The position numbers and the translations under genes were made by a program. From Symsagittifera roscoffensis (taxonomy: Eukaryota; Xenacoelomorpha; Acoela; Convolutidae): 64,000 nt of DNA. Each line of letters starts with the position of its first letter. The first letter of the stretch is position 1. This document shows positions 44,531 through 56,027 of the stretch, piece by piece. The notes below the pieces were generated by a model, which was given only the letters and a program-made list of their open reading frames with translations, had not been told where the DNA came from and did not search any database. The stretch is from contig NC_087064.1 in NCBI RefSeq assembly GCF_963678635.1, positions 56,056,338-56,120,337 of the forward strand, in the 5' to 3' direction.

Positions 44531-45199
44531 TTGCAATTGATGCTGTGGAAGGATATCAAATTCCATGTAGAGCTTGGTAAATTTTACGCATATATTTTTC
44601 AAGTGAGAGGCTGATTTTTCGTTTTCAACATGCAATGTAGAAATCAAGCAAAGACTAGGACTTAACAAATTGCAAGTCGACTTGTGATAGTTTTGTTGAG
44701 TTGTTGGATCGCCAAAACTCACGGTTCGTTCCAGAAAAACTGGACACTAAAAAACCATAAAAAACTGGACAAAAACCGAGTAAAAAATTTGGGAAGCAAA
44801 CGAAACAAACTCTAATGTGATAAGTTGCATCTTAAAAGCCAAGAGTTTAAAAAACTGTGAATAAAGGAATCGGTCAAAGTTTGTTAAAAACCAAGCAAAG
44901 AGAGAATACTATCAAAAAAAGTCAGCTGCAAATCGAAAAAAGAATGCCGGTAGTTCTTTAACGTTCTCTCGGAAGTTATTGGCAAAAATAAAAAATCCAA
45001 TTTGCCTAAAGCTTCTAAATAACCAAACTCTCACTTCTTTGGTCATAGAAAAAACTAATGCAAATGAAATATCAAACATTATAATTTGTTTCCTTTCAAA
45101 TTTTCTACGAAAGCTTATGATTTCAATATGTTTGCTCTGAAAAGGCTGAAGTTTTCTATTGTGCCAACACTTACAAACATCCCTAATCATTGCTTATTC

Positions 45200-46180
45200 A
45201 GTTTATCCCGATGTTTTGAAATTTGCTAAGATAATGCCAATCCACATGGTTGGTGATCTCTAACAACCAGGAAATTTTAGACCCATATCAAATTTTCGCA
45301 CTCTGAGTAAAGTTGAAATTGAAGTAAAGTTCAATACTTCCCACTCTAAACTGGTTATCTTGAAAAATTCAACCTCTTTACACCAACTCAATTTGGTTTT
45401 AGACAAAACTTGGGATCTATTGATGCACTAAAAGAGCTATCTTAAAGCTTTTGGGGCATCTGAAAAACAGATCTAAAAATGTTGATTTGATTTTTTCGGT
45501 TTTGAAAAAAATGTTTGATACAGTTGCTCATTCAATCTTACTCAAAAAATTTCAAAGTTTTGGAATTACATGTAAAGTGGATGACTTAGTTAAATCCTAT
45601 TTGAGCAAAAGAAGTCAGTATATTTTTATAGAGCTGTTGACTTCGGAAACTGAAAACATTCAGTCTAGAGTTCTATTCTTGGTCTCTATTCTTGGCCCGG
45701 TACTCTTCATCATTTACATGAGTGATACTGATACGTGTTGCAATCATCTTCATACTATTTTTTACGCTGACGATACAGTTCTGATAGAGAAACGAGACAA
45801 TGACAAGCTGAACGCTGATCTGCAAGATGTGAAAATTTGGTTAATTGAAAACAAGCTATCACTTAACACTGACAAAACAAAACTGATTATTATCACAAAA
45901 CTCCCAAAAACAAAAAAATGTCAAAACAAGTGGGGATTATATTAAAAATGATTTAAAATATAAATACTTAGGAGTGCATGTGATCGCAAACTGAATTTTT
46001 TGGGTACATAGAAGTACTCAAGAAAAAATTAAGTCGTTTCTCCGGGTATTTTTTTTACCAATTAAAGAAGACCTTAACTTCAAAACAACTCTTGAGAGCA
46101 TACAAAAGTGAGACCCACCAAAAATTCATTATGATGTTCTGCTTTACGGAACAGCAAGTCAGGCTAATAAAAATGAGTTG
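45200..46180 (+). pseudogene. LINE reverse-transcriptase remnant
   Basis: The open piece 45451-45945 (164 codons) contains the FDTVAHSILLKKF helix after motif A, a LGPVLFIIYMSD segment and the catalytic YADD. In motif A the expected first catalytic Asp is Val, and the SGVPQGS box is degraded to SRVLFLVS. After 45945 the frame is lost but LLRAYKS- and YDVLLYGTAS-like thumb pieces remain. The copy cannot be active. Confidence 0.75.
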
Positions 46181-46240
46181 AAAAAACACGCAGCATGTTA
46201 GTAAGCTTGATGTTTCGTAGGCAAATTTTTCTGTCAATAA

Positions 46241-47070
46241 AAAACATTAATTTTCAACATAAATTAATTTCAACAAAGAAATTACACCAAAATGAGGCTT
46301 TGAAGCTCTCAAGCAAAATATAACGTAGAGATAAAATAGGAATTGTAAAAAAAATTTCTGAAAGAAGATCTGGATAAGCTCGATAGTAGTAGGACTTGTT
46401 CACAAAAATAAGGCTCGAGGCAAAATGTATTGACAATTGATCAACATTAAAGAGCGCGGATTGAATCTGTTTTTAAGCAATTGAATTTTATTTTTAAACT
46501 TTATCCGGATTCTATCAAAAGTGTTTCGAAGGGCAATTTGGACCAATTTCAGCATGTTTGTCTCGACAATTATATTCTGGGTTGTTCGGTTTTTTTTCTG
46601 ATAAATTTTGTGGAATTAAATTAGGATTACTAGGCTAATTGTAGTGTTGTTTTCTCGAGGCTTGGATCATTTTTTAGCAAATAAACTTCTAAAATTACCA
46701 AAAAAGTCTAATGTTTCAATCAAAAGAATTGAGAATGACTTTTAACTATTCTGCTTTCTGAGAAATTCCTCGACAGATTTCGTTTGAAATCTTTAGGATG
46801 CCCTCTCAAACCTCCATCAATCATAAGTTAATGAACTTGATAATTTGTACATAATTGGTTTGAAAACAATTGATTATTATTACGATTATTTTCTTCACTA
46901 AAACGTGAGTAGTACGGGTCAAAATATAAGCTTTAAAAACACAACATACTACGCTAGATTTCAAAACAATCACAAAAGCAAATTACAGCAAATGACAAAA
47001 CATATGAACCTTTGTAACGTTTTAAAAAGAATGAACGGGTCTCCCCTTACCGTTTTTATTTCCATAGTTA
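46241..47070. other. Intergenic, no gene recognised
   Basis: AT-rich sequence without a convincing feature. Confidence 0.4.
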
Positions 47071-47340
47071 GAGCCCGCACCGAAGTTTCATGGATAATAA
47101 TCGATTATATTGGATTTTTGTTGACAGTCTCAAAAAAATTACAAAAATAATCGATTATAATTGATTTAAAATGGATTATAATGATACTATTTTTCTAAGC
47201 AAAATAATCCGAATATAATCGATTATAATCGATTATAATCGATTATTTTTGGAAGAAAATGAAACTTGTTTTTAAAGCAAAATAATCCATTTTTAATCGA
47301 TTATAATCGATTATAATCGGTTATAATTGCGAATTTCTTC
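47071..47340 (+). repeat. GATTATAATC-family element, best preserved copy
   Basis: Begins GAGCCCGCACCGAAGTTTCA and carries four consecutive GATTATAATC units at about 47210-47245. GATTATAATC is its own reverse complement. Homologous in order to 31541-31810 and, inverted, to 49805-50195. Confidence 0.75.
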
Positions 47341-48297
47341 TTTTACATTTTCAGGAAAATTGTTATCAATGTCAGTTACTTAGTATGGAATAAATTAAAT
47401 TCTTTTCAATATTTTTTCATAATTTTTTTGACCAGTTTTTTCTTCAAATTTTTGAAAAAAAGTTTTGAAATTGTGCGACCTCAAATTGACTTTTAAATAC
47501 GGAGTTAGCTTCAATTATGACAAAATATGAGTAATTCGTATAATTTGTATTTTTATACCCTGGAACTTTCGAATTTTCTTGATTATTCAACGTTAATTCT
47601 TGATTGAATTACTCTTGGACGGAATTCTTGGTTATGATACCCTTTCCAGAAGGGTCACTCATAGTTATTCCAGAAATTATTACTTGAATTTTATGGTCGG
47701 GGCTGGCAGCTATTATGGTAAATGGTTTTCGCGAACAGAAAAGACTGGTTAAATTCATAAGATTTTAATTCTACTTCACTGGGGGGATTGAATTATGCAT
47801 CCTGTAAAACTTTTAAAAAGTCTTCTTTGTTTGTTGAAACCATTTACCATTTTTTCTGCCCATCCCGACCGAGATGTTTTCAGCTGCATACCAAATTGTA
47901 GAGCGGAATTTTCTGAATATAATGGGATTTGAAAAAATCTTTGAAACGGACATTTCCGCTAGATTCCGGAGCTTCAAAATAATTTTTTTTTTAATTTTTC
48001 CAGTATGAATTTGCTAAGAAATAAATAATTAAATTGGAGAATTTTTGAATGGAGGGGGATGTTTGAATGGAGGCGGGGATATTTAATTGGTGGCGTGTCA
48101 CGCAGCCGAATAGCCGAAAAATAATTTCGTTCCCGGATTGCAGAAAAATAATTTCGTTCATAAAATCCTACCCCTCCATAGTTTAAGAAAACCAACAAAC
48201 TTAGTTGAAAAACATTGTTTTCTTTTTTCTTATTTAGGGTATCCCTTTCTCAACACCCCCTCCCCCCGTCCCCCCAATCGAAAATGTAATGACAACA
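47341..48297. other. Intergenic, no gene recognised
   Basis: AT-rich, with small local duplications (TTTGAATGGAGG at about 48045 and 48062; GAAAAATAATTTCGTTC twice at about 48115-48160). Confidence 0.4.
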
Positions 48298-48332
48298 CAG
48301 GGGCGGATCTAGGATTTTCTCAAGGGGGGGGC
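48298..48332 (+). repeat. GGGGCGGATCTAGGATTTT motif, possible transposon end
   Basis: CAGGGGCGGATCTAGGATTT followed by a G-run. I recall near-identical strings as common repeat termini in many invertebrate genomes, and a CAGGGG start suits a hAT-type terminus, but no matching inverted end was found in the window. Confidence 0.3.
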
Positions 48333-49546
48333 AAATGCAAATGTTTAAAATTGAAACCAGCCAGAAATTTTGCAGCAAAGCCAAGGATGCAGAAAATTAT
48401 CTGAAATAATAAATGATGAATTCTCATAACAACCCTGGGTAAATTTTTACCCAAGAAGTTTTAGGGTTTGGAAAATTTTTAGGGTTTGTCGGCTGAAAAC
48501 GGATATCATAAAAAATACAAAAGTGGGACCCTTTGGTTGGTGAGGGGGGGGGTCGACTCCTTGTGTAGTAGTCGGGCTTTTGTTGTTAATTAATTGAATG
48601 AAAGTAAAAGTATTAAAAGTAGGTTTTGACTGTGTTCGACTTTCGACTTATGTTTTGACTTTCCCTGACTAAAGTTTTGATTAAATTAACAAATTAGAAT
48701 CGATAGAATAACTGTGTTGGTATATCTTCGCCTCACATCCGAAATTTATGGCTGGAGCATATGTATGTATGGCTGAGCATTGACTTTTATTTAAAGGAAT
48801 TATTTCTTTATCATCATCATCATCCTAGCTAACTTAAAATTTTATTTTCAGATTTCGTTTGTCTTTTATTTATTGCAAAACTTATTTATTGCTTGATTTC
48901 GTGACTAAAAAAGGTCAGTATAAATTTTGTGTTCAGTCTTAGCTTATGACAATAACCATCGAATGTGAGTAGTATAACAACCTAGCCATTGAAGATGGGG
49001 GGTAAGCTAACACAAAACATTTAAGTGGTGGGGGGAGGGTAGAGACAACCATATGACAACATTTAAGTTTTTTAAAATCTTTTTAAGGAAATTTCCCTGG
49101 AGTTGAGATCTGCCTTTCATCCGAGAATTCAGAAAATGGAAGTGACTCGTTTGACTTTTTCTTGACTAAGATTATAAAGAAACATATGGATAAATTGAGC
49201 AATCTCCCCCCGCTCTCCCCCCAAGAGGTACTTGAGACATGTCGGTCTCTGTAACCATGATATGTGCTTGTTGTCAATTTATCTGGCAGATCTTTGGTCG
49301 AAAACAAAAAATTGCGTTAAGAACTTCTAATGCTTTTTTTTTAAAAAAAAACCACTGCTATGAAACCTTTATATCATGTTCTATAATTTTGAACTTTGCA
49401 CTTTACTTGAGTTTTTTTTCAGTTCTGGTGTTGAATTGGTTTATTGAGTTAGAAAAGAATTGACCCATTTTTTGCAAACTGAAACAATTTTTCTTAATTT
49501 TGAAGGTTCAAAGATTTATCAAAAAATTTATTCGTCTGTGTTTTAG
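48333..49546. other. Intergenic, no gene recognised
   Basis: Contains a short degenerate TTCGACTTT/TTGACTTTCCCTGACTA motif at about 48610-48675 related to the Syt1 intron arrays, and a (ATC)n run at about 48810. Confidence 0.4.
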
Positions 49547-49662
49547 GCTCTGAAGCGGGATCAATGAAAAGAAAAATATCACCAACCAATGAGATTAGAG
49601 AAAACGAAGACCGAGATACGAGTGTGAAAAGTAACGAGACCGCAACTTTAAAATTTATTTAA
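49547..49662 (+). CDS. Possible terminal exon of an unknown gene
   Basis: After an acceptor-like TTTTAG an open frame reads SEAGSMKRKISPTNEIREN and continues as a charged sequence to TAA at 49660-49662. Codon composition looks more protein-like than the surroundings. There is no known domain and no matching upstream exon was located. It may be chance. Confidence 0.2.
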
Positions 49663-49804
49663 TTTTTCAAAATTTTCAAATCGTAAATTGCTCCTTTATA
49701 ATTTGTTTTGTAATTTTACATCTTTTGCATGCTTTTTAAAAGATGAGTCGTGAGATAGCTGATTCCGAACATAAAGCAAATGATTGGCTTTTCAAGAGTT
49801 TTTT

Positions 49805-50195
49805 TTGAAAAAAAAATGGATTATAATCGATTATATTGGATTTAGGGTTGAAAAAAAAATCGATTATATTGTTGAGAAAAATGGATTATAATGGAATATA
49901 ATGGATTTAAATTTTTCCAAAATAATCGATTATAATCGATTAAAAATCCATTATGTGGTCTAAATTTGACATGATAATCGATTATATTGACAACATTTTA
50001 GTCAATAAAAATCCATTATAATCGATTATAATGGATTATAATGGATTTAAATTTTTCCAAAATAATCGATTATAATCGATTAAAAATCCATTATGTGGTC
50101 TAATTTTGACATGATAATCGATTATATTGACAAAATTTTAGTCAACGAAAATCCATTATAATCGATTATTATCCATGAAACTTCGGTGCGGGAGA
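49805..50195 (-). repeat. GATTATAATC-family element, inverted, with internal 140-bp tandem duplication
   Basis: On the minus strand it starts CCCGCACCGAAGTTTCATGG, as at 47071. Internally a 140-base unit is repeated (ATGGATTTAAATTTTTCCAA at 49901 and again at 50041), each containing ATCGATTATAATCGAT blocks and ATTATGTGGTCTAA. Confidence 0.8.
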
Positions 50196-50428
50196 AACCT
50201 CTGTTTTCGGTACGAACTGGTATATTTTTTCGGAAGTTTTTGGCAATTCGACTGAGTCGAAATTTACGATTCTTGACAAAAAGGATAGCTATGATTGATT
50301 GAAGCATATCTTGCTTGGACTCAAGCGAAGTCGAGTTCATTTTTAAGGTCGAGAAAATCGAAATATACCTAAATCCAGTCGAAATGCTCGAAAGTCGCAA
50401 ATTTCGTCAAATTGGTCGAAGTGAGCAG

Positions 50429-50612
50429 CGGGTCTTGAAACCAGCAAAAGATCTGGACACGTTTCTTTTAGTTCAAAAGATTAGCGACGTTTTTTACGAG
50501 TCATTAAAAAATACTGTGCTCATTCGCGAAGACGTTTTTCAAACAATTGACAAAATCAATAATGAAGCGCTCGTGTTTAGTTTTGAAAATAAAAGTTCTA
50601 CTTACTCAAAAG
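50429..50612 (+). CDS. Possible internal exon of an unknown gene
   Basis: Acceptor-like GAGCAG precedes 50429 and donor-like AAAG|GTGAAC follows 50612. The open frame between reads RVLKPAKDLDTFLLVQKISD and continues as a balanced amphipathic sequence. No family recognised. It may connect with other unseen exons; alternatively it runs on to TAG at about 50633 as part of a chance frame. Confidence 0.25.
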
Positions 50613-50639
50613 GTGAACACAGTCGAAGCAGATAGCAAA

Positions 50640-51172
50640 AACGGACCGAATATAATCAAATACACATTCTACAGGAGGGTATGAAATATAGATGACGGTA
50701 AAAACAAATGGGCTGAATTGAATTAGTTCATTATCTGTCCATGACAATCTCCCTTCATTAGAATAATATGATGATGACGCACCAAAGGCAAAATACCTTT
50801 GTATTCGTTAGTAAAACATTTTACAGTCCAAGTCATTTGGATATGAGTGTTTAGTCTATAATTTGGGAAGCTATAGACAAACAGACTAGAAAAATTCTGT
50901 TACAGACTGTTCCGACCAGAGATATCACTTGAAAAAAAACTGAAATCTAAATAAGAAGGAAATAATTTTTTTTCCGAGTACTCCCCCCTTTTTGTGGGTA
51001 TAAGGGAGATGTCTGAAGTCGTCAGATATTTCTGGCGGACACAGTTGAATTTCAGATTGGGTAGAGACCAAAGTAGGATCCGCCTCCACCCCATCGTTCA
51101 TTTTAATTTAAATCTAATTAGCGCTGCATGTAAAATGCTCTATTCTGATTGGCTGAAAATTCAAACTTACAC
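50640..51172. other. Intergenic, no gene recognised
   Basis: No convincing feature. Confidence 0.4.
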
Positions 51173-51240
51173 CCAAGTTAACATCCTCACACCTAAACGG
51201 ATATGGCGGGGGATGGGGGGGGGGGAGGATGTTAACTTGG
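51173..51240. mobile_element. 68-bp foldback element
   Basis: Perfect 16-base inverted ends CCAAGTTAACATCCTC (51173-51188) and GAGGATGTTAACTTGG (51225-51240) flank a G-rich centre. No clear target duplication. The design (short inverted ends, G-run core) is like the 92-bp MITE, but the ends differ. Confidence 0.6.
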
Positions 51241-52864
51241 TCCCAGATTGGTTTTTTCCCAATACTGGAATTTTTTAATTTTTTTTTGTTTCGGACCGCA
51301 GCTGAAATGGTTACATTTTGATTAACCATTAGGTCATCTATGAGCTTCCCATTTGGAAATTGAAATTTTCAGAGAAAAAAAATCAAAGACCTCAGGCCAT
51401 GGGATGCTCCCTAACAAACAGACTTTTAGAAAAAAAAAGTAAAATTGCAAAACTAAGTTAAAAGGAATGGTTGTTAACCATTTACAAATAACAAAAAATA
51501 GATGATAAAATTTGACTAACGTTCAAACGATTTGACTGGTAAGTTTCTTCCACCTTATTTGTTTGTCGTACAAGAAAAATTAATATGTTCAATCTGCAGT
51601 TTTTTGCTGCATTTTAACTTCCAATCTTTTTGGGAGAATGCAATAATTAGTTCTATTTTCTAGCTCAATTTGCTTTTTTGGGGCCCGCTAGTATCGACTA
51701 AACGTCACTGAGTCGTGCAATTAAATACATTTGCCGTACCTTTTACTGCTTTTGCTATAAAGACCAAGAAAATTCCACCCTGTGTTCAAGCTGGCAACAC
51801 AAATGTGTAAAGACAGTTTGTTGTAAAAAACCGGCCGGCAATCGGCATATGGGAATATAAAAAAATTGGCTCAATGATCATAGAAAAAGCGTTTGCTGAA
51901 TTTTTGGTAAAAATATGATTTTATAGAAGTTCAAAAAATACTACTGCACAAAGAAGACGCGTAAAAAACATATCAATTTTGTAACGAATTTTAGTTTTTC
52001 AGACATAGTCTTATAGAACATCTTTTTGAATTGTTTAAACACACTCGTTGTACAATCCTTTTTTCACATTCAGATAATATTTCCTTGAAGTTGATAACAG
52101 CTGTTTTTTTAAGAACCTTACGAGAATAATGCTTATGAGAATAAGGGTTTAGACTTTTCTAGCCTCCTTCTGCTTTTAAACATGTCTGCCTAACTGTCTG
52201 GTCCATTAGAGTTTGTGAAATAGGGCTAAAATGGCTGTTCTTAAGTATAATATGTTGTGCCGGGTGCTGGTGGTGTATAAAGATGCGTCCATAAACTGTA
52301 CATGTCCCTACTAGGGTATAGGGAGATTCAAACAAAAAGCACTTTCCCTATCTGTCTCAAAGCGGAAATGAAAAAACAGGTTGCTGGGTTAATGAATGTG
52401 ATGACAATGCATCCCATTTTCAAACACAACAGCGATGAAATTTCAGCCGAAATAAAAAAATAATAAATTCTATCATCTAACGCGAAAAAAAATCTGTCAG
52501 CTCCTAACTTTAAATTTATGCATCACGGCGCCTCCGTTGAGACCAACTACAGCCACAAATGGGCTATTAAAACTAAATGTCTTCACAATGCCTTTAAAGC
52601 ATTTTCCCATTTGCTAGCACCTCACACTCAAAACTTCTTACATATGTTTAGTGGAACCAATACTTTTGATTGCACACATATAATTCACTGAACATGTTTC
52701 TTCATCATGGCTAAAAAATGGTTGGGCAAATTTGACGATGCATTTCTGAAAAAAGAAAATATCTATGCAATCATGCGCAAAACTCTCATATTCACAGCCA
52801 GGTTGATTTCTCAGTTGTCAACTATTTCCAACTGTTTCCAAAAGGAATATTCGTTCAAGGATAC
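51241..52864. other. Intergenic, no gene recognised
   Basis: AT-rich. Short open frames only (for example 52707-52904, which runs into the MITE). Confidence 0.4.
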
Positions 52865-52872
52865 AAAATTCG

Positions 52873-52955
52873 GGATCTACTTAATTATCTCCACCCCCTT
52901 TTAAGAAAGGGGGGGGGGGGGAGGGGGGTGGTGGGAGAGATTGTTAAGCAGATTC
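52873..52955. mobile_element. Second copy of the 92-bp MITE family
   Basis: Ends GGATCTACTTAATTATCTCC and GAGATTGTTAAGCAGATTC mirror the copy at 33642-33733 with a few changes. Flanks AAAATTCG (52865-52872) and AAAGTTCG (52956-52963) match at 7 of 8 positions, a decayed 8-bp target duplication. The centre is a long G-run. Confidence 0.75.
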
Positions 52956-52984
52956 AAAGTTCGTTTTTGCTTAACAGTTAAATT

Positions 52985-53375
52985 TTTGTTCCGACTGTCG
53001 AAGAAAAAGACGAAACATTTGGGCTCGGAGTTGTTTTTTTTTTCTGCAGAAAAATGTTGACTTTTAACTAGCAATTTTTGAACATTTTTTTTTTAAAATC
53101 ATTTGAAAGGTACTGTTGTCCTGAGTTCAAATTTTAAAAAAACTACTTCACATGTAGAAGACTGCCAGGTAGGACAATTTGGGATGATTAACGAGCAAAA
53201 TCTTTCAAAGTAATCGAAGCATGCTATTTGGCCAACTTAACTTAATATTTTCGGGGATTTTTCAGAATCAAATTTTTCAGAAAGCGAACACAGTGAGACT
53301 TTTAATAGACCTTAAACAATTGGGCAGTTGGGATATGCAGAGTTCTGCCCTGATACGAACTGCCTTGTTTTTTTA
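52985..53375 (+). repeat. Dispersed repeat family 'TTCCGACTTTCG', copy 1
   Basis: Starts TTTTTGTTCCGACTGTCGAA and ends TGCCCTGATACGAACTGCC. Shares ordered blocks (GACTTTTAACTAGCAATTTT, TGTTGTC-TGAG) with 56028-56470 and 63668-64000. No coding capacity. Confidence 0.65.
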
Positions 53376-54234
53376 TAGGGGTCAGATTTTTTACAAGATA
53401 CCATAGGGAGGAGGAAAAGCTAACAAGATCCAAAAATTTATTAAAAAAATTTAACAAATTCTCGGAAAAAATGTATGACATGTGTTTTTACACTTTACTA
53501 TTGCGTGATAACTTTCTGTACCAGAAATAGAAAAATGTGTGATTCCTGAAGCTAAAAACAAAAAGATGTGCATACGAGAAAAAAATTGCAATACTTAGAA
53601 ACATGGAAACTATAAGTATGTTTAATCAGCTTCTCCACGCCATGAGAATGTACCAATGACTATAAAAAGCAACTTCAAATTATAAAAAAAAACATTATCA
53701 GAACAAAAGGTATAAGCTCTCGATCAACTTAATTTGAATGTCCCAACCACGTTTGCGTTGCAAAAAAGTCATTTATTAACCAAAAAATTAGAAAAATTTA
53801 GGTTTACAAGTTGATACAATCAGTCTTAATTGAAGAAAATTTTCAAAATTGTGTCAACAATCCCCCATGCATATTTAAATTTGACGGAGCTCAGTAGACG
53901 TCTTTATTCGTCTATGCTGCGTTTAAAATTGAAGGTGGCAATAAAATCAACCAAAATCTTCTAATCAGGCATTCTATTCTCTACTCATGCTAAATGCTAC
54001 GCCTGCTTTTGAATCTAATACCTAATGAGCCAAAACTGATTCAATCAGAGTTCAGCATGATGCCCAAACATTTTTTAACAATAAATTTTTCTTACCCAAA
54101 TGAAAATAGTGACTCCTTGAAATCAAATTCGAAAAGATATTTTTCCTCCAATCGTTTTTTGCAAAGTTCTGGGAGTTTGAAAATTGCTAATTTGGCTATG
54201 CGTTCGACTAAGTTATGCGCGCTGTAAACATTTT
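53376..54234. other. Intergenic, no gene recognised
   Basis: AT-rich. The 77-codon open frame at 53994-54227 has no recognisable domain. Confidence 0.4.
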
Positions 54235-54495
54235 ATTCACAATGTTGAAAGCGTAACGCGATTTTTAATGCGTGACAAATTATTTAGTACAGCAAAATTA
54301 TTGCAAACTAAATTGAGGCTGGTTTATTGGTCGTATTAAGTTTATACGACTGATATTTTCACACTTGATCTTCGATATTGACAAAAACTTATAGTTTTCC
54401 AATACTGTTGTTTAACAAAAACTATTCGAGACCAATTAAAAGGCAGTTGGAACATTTAGGGCGTTGCCCTGGTATATGAGCAGTCTTGTTTGAAT
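54235..54495 (+). repeat. Dispersed repeat ending in GGGCGTTGCCC and GCAGTCTTG
   Basis: Begins near GTTGAAAGCGTAACGCGA. Aligns with 29590-29830 and shares its tail with 57064-57122. Confidence 0.55.
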
Positions 54496-55748
54496 TGAGA
54501 TCTCTTCACGCAATCACGAAAGAATGCAACTGTGTATACAGTGCTGATTCAAATTAATCGGACAAAGCAAAAGAAACTTGAATCATGAAGACAAAATTTC
54601 AACAGAAAAGTATGGTGAAATTTTTTTTCCAAAATTCGTGTTCAAAATTTATCACCAAAAACGACCAGTTTCGGCTTTTTTAAAAGTCAATCAAAAACTA
54701 CGACAAAAATAGGAATGATTTTTTTTTCTAAAAATACGCCAAACTGAGCCACACAGCTTTTTGAAAAAGTATAATGGTCTCAGTTTGTTTAATTTAATTT
54801 ATTTTTGTTTGATAGAAAAAGATAACAGTTTTACTATATGAAGTAACAAACTTTGATTAAAAACAACATTCAGACGTACGTTTTGCGCCTTTTTTGGAAA
54901 ACTTACACTGGTTAGGTTTTTTTGGGCTATATAAGAGATACACTTTGGTATATTTTGTCACCAATTGAAACAAAAGCTATGGCATAATTTTTGATTGATT
55001 AAAAAAGCGTTAGGCTAAACTTTGAAGCCGAACTTCGCTAAATAAATTGAACCAAAATTAATTTTTCGATTTGATTCATTTTTCTAGACTTCTTGAATCA
55101 CTTGTAATCATTCTGTATACAGTGTTTAAAATGCTATAAAGCGACCAAGAAAAAGTTTCAAGTTCAATTGCCAGAAATAATTGACGTAAATGAGTATCAA
55201 AATGGGGAAAGGGAAACTTGCAGTGGCGAGGGAGTCAAATCCATGAAGAAGGGATGTTCCCTTGCTGCCCTTGTTCCCTTGCTGCTCGGTGATGTTTCCA
55301 CATTTTTTTTTGAGGTTAAGCGGGGGTAGGGATGTTACTTTAATCCCACATCCGTTGTCAGTTTTAATTGTGTTTTGTTAGCGAAATATGTTGGTACTGA
55401 TAGAGCAACTCGAAGCAAATGAGCAGTATTGGAAAAACGACGTTTGAAAAAAAGTTTCTGGTAAAATTCTCAAGATACTTGCAGCAATGTCAACTTTCAT
55501 GGCTGGTTTTTTCCAATACACTGATTTGTGGCTTAAGAAAATCCTTTACATCACGCTTTGCATCAATACTATGCGATAATTTCTTTAACTCAAATGTTTT
55601 TCAAAAAGCTCACTTTCGAAAAGAAACTTTTTAGGAAATATTGCTTGAATACAGCAAAGCCAGAAAAAAATTGTATGAAAAGAAAAAAAGATTCCCGAAT
55701 TCAAAACATCAGCTCTGTTTTCAAAAAATGAGCAGTTTAGTTAGACTC
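54496..55748. other. Intergenic, no gene recognised
   Basis: AT-rich. A small GC-richer patch with GTTCCCTTGCTGC-type repeats lies at about 55250-55295. Confidence 0.4.
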
Positions 55749-55847
55749 GTTTCAATCGTACTAGCATAGTAATATGCGCGCGCGGTAGGGCGAACGTAGG
55801 TCCAGGGATTGATCCCCTATGTGAACTGATAATGATCTGATTGAAAC
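55749..55847 (+). ncRNA. tRNA-like sequence or tRNA-derived SINE head
   Basis: An A-box-like TAGCATAGT (55762-55770) and a B-box-like GGATTGATCCC (55806-55816) have tRNA-like spacing. The unit is enclosed by 9-base inverted ends GTTTCAATC (55749-55757) and GATTGAAAC (55839-55847). The B box differs from the GGTTCGANTCC consensus and no clean cloverleaf or anticodon arm could be drawn, so a functional tRNA is unlikely. Confidence 0.4.
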
Positions 55848-56027
55848 ACCACAAAACAGCCCCAAGCGTATGTATTCCTCAATTTCATCGAAAGTCGGAA
55901 CAATACAGAGAAACTGGAATTATCATTAATAAAAGATCATAGACAACATTTGCCAATAGTTTTGAACATTTTGTTTTGATGCGCACGATCGTTCAGTGCC
56001 ATTTACTTTTTTATTTCTGTGTTTTCT

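Larger units (their letters stand above)
42672..46240 (+). mobile_element. Second decayed LINE (ORF1-like, endonuclease, reverse transcriptase)
   Basis: A start at 42672 opens a charged, coiled-coil-like ORF1 remnant (MEEIEALK, then a stop), followed by more broken frames to about 43400. Endonuclease remnants lie at about 43890-44530: VCLTET, GIGVGVYVSADKTF and IDHFTVKLET. Reverse-transcriptase remnants lie at about 45200-46180: GNFRPISN, an open piece at 45451-45945 with FYADDT, and YDVLLYGTAS. No intact frame remains. Confidence 0.7.
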
